Assembly: GCF_901827185.1 (NCBI RefSeq)
Contig: NZ_LR594673.1
Location: 186,001 to 250,000 of the forward strand
DNA length: 64,000 nt
Reading direction: 5' to 3'
Source of the DNA: Variovorax sp. PBL-E5
Lineage (GTDB): Bacteria; Pseudomonadota; Gammaproteobacteria; Burkholderiales; Burkholderiaceae_C
The notes beneath the pieces were generated by a model. The model saw only the letters and a list, made by a program, of their open reading frames with translations, did no database searches and was not told the DNA's origin. Position numbers and translations under genes: made by a program. This document shows positions 58,972 to 64,000 of the stretch, in pieces (the stretch's first letter is position 1; the number at the start of each line of letters is the position of its first letter).

Positions 58972-59607
58972 TCAGCGGGACGGCTGCCATGACGCCAGGA
59001 ATTCTCGCGACGCCGCGCAAGCCCTCGCCGCGCGTTCCCAGGGACCGAGCCCGGGGTGCGTCTGGCCGCAGGGCACTTCCGCCCCCACCGGAATCGCGGC
59101 CGGCAGCGCGTCCATGAACGCCTTCAGAGGCAACTCGCCCTCGCCCGGGAAGAGGCGCCCCTGCCGCGCCTCGTCGATGAGGCCGGCATCGGTCGGATCT
59201 TGCAGACGCGCGTCGCACAGCTGCACCGAGCCGAGTGCGCTCGACGGCACATCGCGCAACATCTCGGCCGTGCCGCCGGAGCGCCACAGATGCAGCAGGT
59301 CGATCAGCAACCTGCCATTCGGCCGGCCCGCACGAACTCCAGGTCCACGCCCATGCCGGCCGCGGCGGCGAGATCGCACAGCGCGCCGAAGCGCTCGGCC
59401 AGGCGATCGACATCCACGTCGTCGCCGGAGACATTGAGCCGCCGGGCACCGAGTTCGGCGGCCAGTGCGATGGCCTGCGCATGGTCGGCGACACGGATCT
59501 CCGGCGTCAGCGGGATGAACTCGACGTCGTGGATGCCGACGCCGGCCTCGGCCATGCGGCGGCGCCACGTCGAGCACCGTCAGATGGGCAAGGGAAAGAG
59601 GAATCAT
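58972..59607 (-). pseudogene. Sugar-phosphate isomerase/epimerase-like TIM barrel, two frameshifts
   Basis: Three consecutive pieces in different frames rebuild one protein: M-I-P-L-S-L-A-H-L-T-V-L-D-V from ATG 59607, then G-V-G-I-H-D-V-E-F-I-P-L-T-P-E (about 59555-59320), then G-R-L-L-I-D-L-L-H-L-W-R (about 59315) to the TGA at 58972. Frame changes lie near 59570 and 59315. The motifs (H-D-V-E-F and I-D-L-L-H-L) are those of the xylose-isomerase-like barrel family (hydroxypyruvate isomerase, inosose dehydratase, dehydroshikimate dehydratase). It cannot encode a working enzyme. Confidence 0.75.
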
Positions 59608-59612
59608 GGTCC

Positions 59613-60012
59613 TCACTTGGGCAGGATCTGGCCGAGGAAGTCGCGCAGCGCTCGTGCTTCGGGTGGGTGAAGAACACCTCGGGGGGCGCCTGCTCGACGA
59701 TCTCGCCGCGGTCCATGAACAGCACGCGATCGGCAACGCTGCGCGCGAAGCCCATCTCGTGCGTCACGCACAGCATCGTCATGCCCTCCTCGGCGGCCTT
59801 GAAGACCGTCGAGAAGATCGTCGACATCGCCAGATAGAGCAGCGCGACGACGATATACACCTCGAAGCTGCGGAACGTGGCCGAATCGATGTTCCTGGAC
59901 CAGGAACGGCGTGTTGCGGACGATCTCGACGTAGACCTCGGCGAACCAGTGCAGCGGCGCGATCGACGAGCGCTTGCCGAGCAAAGTCAGCAGGCCGACG
60001 ACCAGCCCGAAA
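59613..60012 (-). pseudogene. Fused remnant of a polar amino-acid ABC permease and ATPase
   Basis: Reading from about 60012 downward: a permease start (F-G-L-V-V-G-L-L, then V-E-I-V-R-N-T-P-F-L-V-Q), an abrupt jump and frame change near 59897 to the permease end (S-A-T-F-R-S-F-E-V-Y-I-V-V-A-L-L-Y-L), then near 59800 a direct jump into the last third of an ATPase (E-E-G-M-T-M-L-C-V-T-H-E-M-G). A final frameshift near 59660 lies before D-F-L-G-Q-I-L-P-K and the TGA at 59613-59615. About 110 residues of permease and the first ~170 residues of the ATPase are missing. It is a stack of deletion scars and non-functional. Confidence 0.78.
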
Positions 60013-60024
60013 CGGCGGCCGCCG

Positions 60025-60869
60025 CTACGCAGGCTGCGCGACCGCGGTGTTCGCCGCTGCCGCCTGCGTCACGGCCAGCGTCGCTTCGAGTGTGCGCAAG
60101 CCGTCCAGCGCCGAGCAGACCGCCTGCTCCTTGCCTTCGATGAGAGCGGCGAAGTGGCGCATCTGCTCGCTGTACGGCGAACCGGTGTGCACGGCGGTGC
60201 GCTCCATCGTCAAGGGGTCGTGCCAGCCCTGCGCAGGGCCCTGATCCTGGCGATAGCGCCAGACCTCCAGGCGCGGCAAGGTCAGCGAGCCTTCGGTGCC
60301 CGAATAAAAGTGCGCGTTGATGTCCTGGCGCGGAAAGCGCGCTGCCTCGCCGGTGCTCAAGTCCCAGTTCCACGGCGCCACGCCACGTCGAAATAGTCGC
60401 GCGGCTTGAGCCAGGTGCACAGCGCGGTGGCACTGACCGGCCGGCCGAGCGTGCCGGCGCCGACGATGGCCCGGGCCTTGCGCATGATCGTGTTGTGGCG
60501 GCGCTGATGGCCGACCAGGACCGGCAAGCCGGTGGCTCGCGATGCGTCGCAGATGCGCCGTCCGTCATCGAGCGTGTCGGCGATCGGCTTCTCGACCAGC
60601 ACTGCGGCGCCTTGCTCGAGGCAGTCGATCGTGATCGGGGCATGTGTCGCATTCGGCGTCGCCACCACCACGCCCCTTGGCTTCGCGGTGGCGAGCAGGC
60701 TCGGGTAGTCGGCGAAGCAGGGAACGCCGATCACTCTGGCGAGCTCGGCAGCAGCCGGTGTCGGATCGGCAATGCCGACCCGTTCGATGTCCGGATCGGC
60801 CAGCGCGCAATCGATATGCGTCTTGCCGATCAGACCGGCTCCGATGACGGCGATGGGTAGTTTGCTCAT
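60025..60869 (-). pseudogene. Gfo/Idh/MocA oxidoreductase with internal deletion
   Basis: Starts at ATG 60869 with the NAD motif G-A-G-L-I-G (10-15), then V-E-K-P-I-A near 95-100 and normal sequence to F-D-V-A-W-R-R (about 60380). It continues in another frame with P-W-N-W-D-L-S-T-G-E-A and the family's C-terminal sheet to the TGA at 60025. About 85 residues of the middle, including substrate-binding residues, are missing. The scar reads TGGCGTGGCGCCGTGG on the coding strand, in which the repeated TGGCG suggests slippage or recombination. Non-functional. Only 35 bp separate it from the divergent LysR remnant. Confidence 0.8.
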
Positions 60870-60873
60870 GGAC

Positions 60874-60900
60874 TTTTTATCAACGAATCGTTGATAAAAA
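60874..60900. promoter_or_regulatory. 27-bp perfect palindrome between divergent pseudogenes
   Basis: Two 13-base arms (TTTTTATCAACGA and its complement) flank a single A. It fills most of the 35 bp between the start codons of the Gfo/Idh remnant (60869) and the LysR remnant (60905), with no room for ordinary ribosome sites. Its central TTATCAACG...CGTTGATAA is a good LysR-family-sized operator. The surrounding A/T runs make it AT-rich in a GC-rich region. It is still perfect although both genes are dead. Confidence 0.6.
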
Positions 60901-60904
60901 AGCG

Positions 60905-61587
60905 ATGGACCTGAAGGACCTCGAAGTGTCTTGCGAAGCGGCTCGCCGCTCCAGTTTCGTGGCGGCGTCGCTCGAGATCGGGACCACCTCGGCGCACATC
61001 AGCAAGCGCATTGCGATCCTGGAGGCGCAGCTGGGTGTGCGCCTGTTCCATCGCACGACACGCCGGGTCGTGATCACCGAGAACTTCGATCTCGACATCC
61101 GCGTGGGCGACCCGACCCAGCGAGTCTCATTGCGCAACGCATGGTGGAGAGCAGGCACATTCTTTGCACTTCGCCCGAGTACCTCGCGCAACGCGGCCAC
61201 CCGAAGACGGTGGCCGAACTCGCGGAACACGAATGCCTGCTCTACCGCGAGCGCGACCAGCCGATCGGAAACTGGCGACTGAGCAGGCCGAAGGGCATCG
61301 AGTCGGTCAAGGTCACGAGCAGATTCAGCTCGAACCACAGCGACGTGGTGAAGGGATGGAGTCTCGACGGCAAGGGCATCTGCCTGCTGTCGGTCTGGGA
61401 TATCGCGCAGCCCCTGCTCGACGGGCGCGCGGTCAGGGTGCTGCCCTCCCATCACGAGCCGGCGGACATCTGGGCCATGACCAGCACCCGGTCGGCCGGC
61501 TCGGCGAAAGTCAGGGTGTGCGTGGAATTCCTGAAGAAACAGCTCGTGCATGGACCGCACGCGCTGAAGACGAAGCTGGGCAGATAG
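60905..61587 (+). pseudogene. LysR-type regulator with internal deletion and frameshift
   Basis: The HTH part is normal (M-D-L-K-D-L-E, then S-A-H-I-S-K-R-I-A-I-L-E-A-Q-L-G and R-R-V-V-I-T-E). It joins directly to N-F-D-L-D-I-R-V-G-D-P, a motif from the effector domain normally ~80 residues later. A single base is then missing near 61118. Inserting one G restores Q-A-S-L-I-A-Q-R-M-V-E and the rest of the effector domain to the TAG at 61585-61587. So there is one deletion and one frameshift, and the product is non-functional. Confidence 0.8.
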
Positions 61588-61613
61588 CTGCAGGGGCGCA
61601 GGGCCCGGCTCCG

Positions 61614-62246
61614 CTAGAGCGACATCGACGCGCGCTGCGCCATCGCCGCGCGCCAGCGCTGCAGATGCGGGTGCTGTTCCCCCGGCTTCACCTTCGCCAC
61701 CCGGGCGAAGTCGACGGCCACCACCGCCGTGATGTCGGCGACGCTGAAGCGATCCGTGGCGACGAAATCGCGCCCCGCCAGACGCTCGTTCAGCACGGCG
61801 AAGAACTGCTGGAGCCGGGCCAGGCCGCGCTGCGCCAGTTCGGGGATCTGCGCATAGTCCACCGGTCCGGGCAAGGCCCGGTTGGCCATCGAAGGCGCGC
61901 TGTTGCGCATGGCTTCGGCGATGGCCATCAGTCCCTCGAACTCGATGCGCCAGTTCCAGCTGGCGATCTCGGCCTTCTCATGGGGCGTGATGCCCAGGAG
62001 CGGCGGTTCCGGACAGCGCGCCTCCGCGTAGGCCGTGATCGCTGCGTTGTCGGTCAGCAGCGGGCCCTCTCCGGTGCGCAGTGCGGGCACGGTGCACTGG
62101 GGATTCAGCTGGCGGTAGGCGTCGCCGAGCTGCTCGTTGTTTCGCAGGTCCACCTGGACCGTCTCGTGGACGATGCCCTTCTCGGCCAGGAGGATGCGCG
62201 CCCGGCGCGGGCTCGGCGCCGTGCTGCAGTCGTACAGCGTGATCAT
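61614..62246 (-). CDS. Glutathione S-transferase family protein
   Basis: 210 residues from ATG 62246, whose first bases overlap the YghU stop (ATGA). The thioredoxin-like N-domain begins I-T-L-Y-D-C-S-T-A-P-S-P, with the Ser after the first strand as possible catalytic residue, then C-T-V-P-A-L (cis-Pro loop, about 51-56) and D-N-A-A-I (about 67-71). The helical C-domain contains S-V-A-D-I-T-A near 168. It is probably co-expressed with YghU in detoxification or disulfide reduction. Confidence 0.88.
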   Translation of the reverse strand: MITLYDCSTAPSPRRARILLAEKGIVHETVQVDLRNNEQLGDAYRQLNPQCTVPALRTGEGPLLTDNAAITAYAEARCPEPPLLGITPHEKAEIASWNWRIEFEGLMAIAEAMRNSAPSMANRALPGPVDYAQIPELAQRGLARLQQFFAVLNERLAGRDFVATDRFSVADITAVVAVDFARVAKVKPGEQHPHLQRWRAAMAQRASMSL

Positions 62247-63127
62247 GCGGGGTCCTTCGCGGTCATCTTGTCCTGGGTTCGGGTCTCGAAGTCGGTGGCA
62301 TCGTGGCGCTCGTGGAGCTGGCTCGACGGTTGTCCCCAGCTTCGATTGACCATGCGCCCGCGCCGCACGGCCGGCCGTTGAGCGATCGCGTCGGTCCAGC
62401 GCAGGACGTGGGTGTATTCGTGGACCTGAAGGAACTCGCCCGCTTCGTAGAGCTGCCCCTTCACGAGCGTGCCGTACCAGGGCCAGACCGCCATGTCGGC
62501 AATGGTGTAGGCGTCCCCGGCCAGATACGGGCTCTCGGCCAAGCGGCGGTCCAGCACATCGAGCTGCCGCTTGACCTCCATGGCGTAGCGATCGATGGCG
62601 TATTCGATCTTGCTCGGCGCATAGGCATAGAAGTGTCCGAACCCGCCACCGAGGAAGGGCGCGCTGCCCATCTGCCAGAACAGCCACGACAGGCATTCGG
62701 CCCGCTCGCCGGGATGGGTCGGAAGAAAGGCGCCGAACTTCTCTGCGAGGTATTGCAGGATCGCACCGGACTCGAAGACGCGCACCGGCCTTGCTTCTTC
62801 GGTGCGGTCCCACAGCGCGGGGATCTTGGAATTCGGATTGACCGCGACGAAGCCGCTGCCGAACTGATCGCCCTCGTTGATCCGGATCAGCCACGCGTCG
62901 TACTCCGCACCGCGATGGCCGAGCTCGAGCAGTTCCTCCAGCATCACCGTGACCTTGACCCCGTTGGGCGTGGCCAGCGAGTAGAGCTGCAGCGGATGGC
63001 GTCCCACCGGCAGGTCCTTTTCGTGGGTCGGGCCTGCGATCGGGCGGTTGATGTTCGCGAACTTGCCGCCGTTGGCAGCGTTCCAGGTCCAGACCGTAGG
63101 GGGTGTGTAGGGTGAAGCACCATTCAT
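62243..63127 (-). CDS. yghU: Glutathione-dependent disulfide-bond oxidoreductase YghU
   Basis: 294 residues from ATG 63127. Characteristic YghU features: a long N-terminal extension (Y-T-P-P-T-V-W-T-W near 7-15), F-A-N-I-N-R-P-I-A-G near 22-31, H-P-L-Q-L-Y-S-L-A-T-P-N-G near 43-55, N-P-N-S-K-I-P-A-L near 98-106 and E-S-G-A-I-L near 120. YghU reduces disulfides and organic hydroperoxides using two glutathiones per active site. The gene precedes the GST gene with a 4-bp overlap, so they form a two-gene operon. Confidence 0.9.
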   Translation of the reverse strand: MNGASPYTPPTVWTWNAANGGKFANINRPIAGPTHEKDLPVGRHPLQLYSLATPNGVKVTVMLEELLELGHRGAEYDAWLIRINEGDQFGSGFVAVNPNSKIPALWDRTEEARPVRVFESGAILQYLAEKFGAFLPTHPGERAECLSWLFWQMGSAPFLGGGFGHFYAYAPSKIEYAIDRYAMEVKRQLDVLDRRLAESPYLAGDAYTIADMAVWPWYGTLVKGQLYEAGEFLQVHEYTHVLRWTDAIAQRPAVRRGRMVNRSWGQPSSQLHERHDATDFETRTQDKMTAKDPA

Positions 63128-63422
63128 GCGGCGATCTCTCTCGATGCAGTGAAGAGTCGCACAGTATCCGCGCAATGCTTGTCCCTCGCCCGGTGCCGGC
63201 ATTCGACGCCCGGCCTGCGCCTTCCCCATTGAGCGACACGGCGAACCTCATGTTGTTCGCGCTCCTCCTGTTTGCGGGACTCAACGAAAAGGCACTGCGG
63301 ATCGCCGTGGTCTTCATCGGCATCGCGCTCACCATCGTGACTGTTCCTCGAGCCGGTCTGATCCTTCCGACAAATATTTCCACTCATCTGTCAATTGACA
63401 AAACCATGTCAGAATCTGTCGG
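63128..63422. promoter_or_regulatory. 295-bp divergent gap with symmetric TGTC/GACA sites
   Basis: Between the divergent YghU and ATPase genes. TGTCAATTGACA at 63389-63400 is a perfect 12-bp palindrome. CCGACA (63367-63372) and TGTCGG (63417-63422) lie exactly 16 bp to each side, making a fully symmetric array centred at 63394.5. A further TGTCAG (63407-63412) is one helical turn from TGTCGG. The last site ends directly before the ATPase ATG (63423). TTGACA hexamers are present on both strands, but no clear -10 follows. An 83-codon hydrophobic frame (63175-63426) crosses the region and is probably not a gene. Confidence 0.45.
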
Positions 63423-64000
63423 ATGAGCACCCCCGCCGACCTCTGGCATTTTGCCCGCCCTGACCTCGCGAGCCGCTACCTGCAGGCCTTCGACCTCGGC
63501 CTGGTGTCGGCCCGCGGGCTGTTCGCCCGGCGCAGGATGGGCAAGAGCGAGTTCCTCAAGCACGACCTGCTGCCGGCCGCCGAGGCCGCCGGGTACGCGG
63601 CGGCGTACACCAATCTCTGGGACGACACCGACCATCCGGGCCAAGCCATTGCCGCCGCCATCCTGTCCGCCGTGCAGCCCAAGGGCCTGGCGCGATTCTG
63701 GGACGACCTGTCGACGCCTGTGCGCAAGATGAAGGCCGGCGCCAAGCTGCCGATGGGTGTCGAGGGCTCGGTCGAGCTCGACCTGGCCGACAAGGAGAAG
63801 CTGGCCGTGCCCGCGATCCAGGCGGCGCTGCAGCTGACCGACAAGAGCAGGAAGCGCCTGGTCCTGGTGCTCGACGAAGCCCAGGTGCTCGCCAATCCGG
63901 AACACCGGCAGGTCGCGCATTCGCTGCGCGCGGGGCTGGACATTCGCAAGGCGGGCATCAAGGTCCTGTTCGCCGGCTCCTCGGAAGCCGCGTTGCGCGA
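63423..64000 (+). CDS. P-loop ATPase of the AAA type, N-terminal part (runs off window)
   Basis: From ATG 63423 the frame is open to the window end (192 complete codons). Walker A is A-R-R-R-M-G-K-S (residues 35-42), the R-R-R-x-G-K-[ST] form seen in archaeal-type AAA/STAND ATPases. Walker B is L-V-L-V-L-D-E (146-152), followed by A-G-S-S near 184-187, a sensor-like motif. No transmembrane segment or other domain is visible before the cut. The regulatory array just upstream overlaps the start. The partner and function cannot be inferred from this part. Confidence 0.75.
   Translation, partial: MSTPADLWHFARPDLASRYLQAFDLGLVSARGLFARRRMGKSEFLKHDLLPAAEAAGYAAAYTNLWDDTDHPGQAIAAAILSAVQPKGLARFWDDLSTPVRKMKAGAKLPMGVEGSVELDLADKEKLAVPAIQAALQLTDKSRKRLVLVLDEAQVLANPEHRQVAHSLRAGLDIRKAGIKVLFAGSSEAALR

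Noticed and set aside
63175..63426. Small hydrophobic protein of 83 residues
   Set aside because: The frame crosses the symmetric regulatory array and ends four bases into the ATPase gene. It has no ribosome site, so it is probably chance.

Overview
This 64 kb window has the high GC content, dense packing and gene families of a Betaproteobacterium of the order Burkholderiales. A Comamonadaceae or Variovorax-like organism is my best guess. The main reasons are many orphan Bug/TctC-type solute-binding proteins of the tripartite tricarboxylate transporter (TTT) family, abundant IclR/LysR/GntR/MarR regulators, and a GC-rich nested hairpin at 45534-45559 that resembles an intergenic repeat I associate with Comamonadaceae (from memory, not searched). 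I saw no rRNA, tRNA, CRISPR array, integrase or intact insertion sequence. Almost everything here is catabolic or accessory metabolism.

Layout. (1) 1-14.6 kb is mixed housekeeping and accessory genes: a partial LysR regulator, an L-2-hydroxyglutarate-oxidase-like flavoprotein, a large beta-propeller lipoprotein, a YgjV-like membrane protein, a methyltransferase, a zinc-ribbon membrane protein next to a TAXI binding protein, a CrtC/lipocalin-like hydrolase, an isochorismatase-type hydrolase, an MBL-fold protein, a broken amino-acid binding protein beside a beheaded XRE-cupin regulator, an NlpC/P60 lipoprotein, and DUF4189, PPC and FHA proteins. (2) 14.6-25.2 kb is an IclR-controlled catabolic operon: TTT binding protein, LigI-like amidohydrolase, TTT, RraA/aldolase, D-2-hydroxyacid dehydrogenase, cyclase, three TTT proteins in tandem, and an SMP-30 lactonase. 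(3) 25.3-32.0 kb (module A) and 33.1-41.6 kb (module B) are two related biotin-carboxylase-type modules. Each has a ~510-residue and a ~525-residue carboxyltransferase, a CaiB/BaiF CoA-transferase, a 73-residue biotin carrier, one canonical TTT protein and one divergent TTT protein. Only module B keeps a biotin carboxylase. A LysR gene lies between them, and a MarR gene closes module B. (4) 41.8-52.0 kb is a long minus-strand operon: MBL hydrolase, FAD oxidoreductase, LeuC/LeuD-like dehydratase, isocitrate-lyase/PEP-mutase-family lyase and a complete Liv-type ABC transporter. A divergent IclR gene starts at 52161. (5) 53.0-58.9 kb is a GntR gene divergent from a tightly overlapping operon: TPP enzyme, TTT, AtuA-like (DUF1446), DUF4387, RraA. 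(6) 59.0-61.6 kb is a graveyard in which four or five neighbouring genes are all broken by internal deletions and single-base frameshifts. (7) 61.6-64 kb holds two glutathione-transferase-fold genes and the start of a P-loop ATPase gene that runs off the window.

How the genes work together. The common theme is uptake of organic acids by periplasmic binding proteins, followed by CoA activation, carboxylation, hydration/dehydration and aldol or lyase cleavage to central metabolites. Ten full-length TTT binding proteins and one fragment are present, but no TctA or TctB membrane subunit is in the window, so the binding proteins must share distant membrane components or act as sensors. The most promising undescribed systems are the duplicated carboxylase/CoA-transferase modules with one shared biotin carboxylase, the LeuCD-lyase-FAD-oxidase-Liv operon (which resembles a dimethylmalate or methylisocitrate type of pathway), and the TPP-TTT-AtuA-DUF4387-RraA operon. 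Several control sites are visible as near-perfect palindromes. These include a MarR-like 17-bp site over a promoter in front of module B (41755-41771), an IclR-type 15-bp site (52127-52141), twin TTGCA palindromes upstream of the broken XRE-cupin unit, and a 27-bp palindrome filling the 35-bp gap between two divergent pseudogenes.
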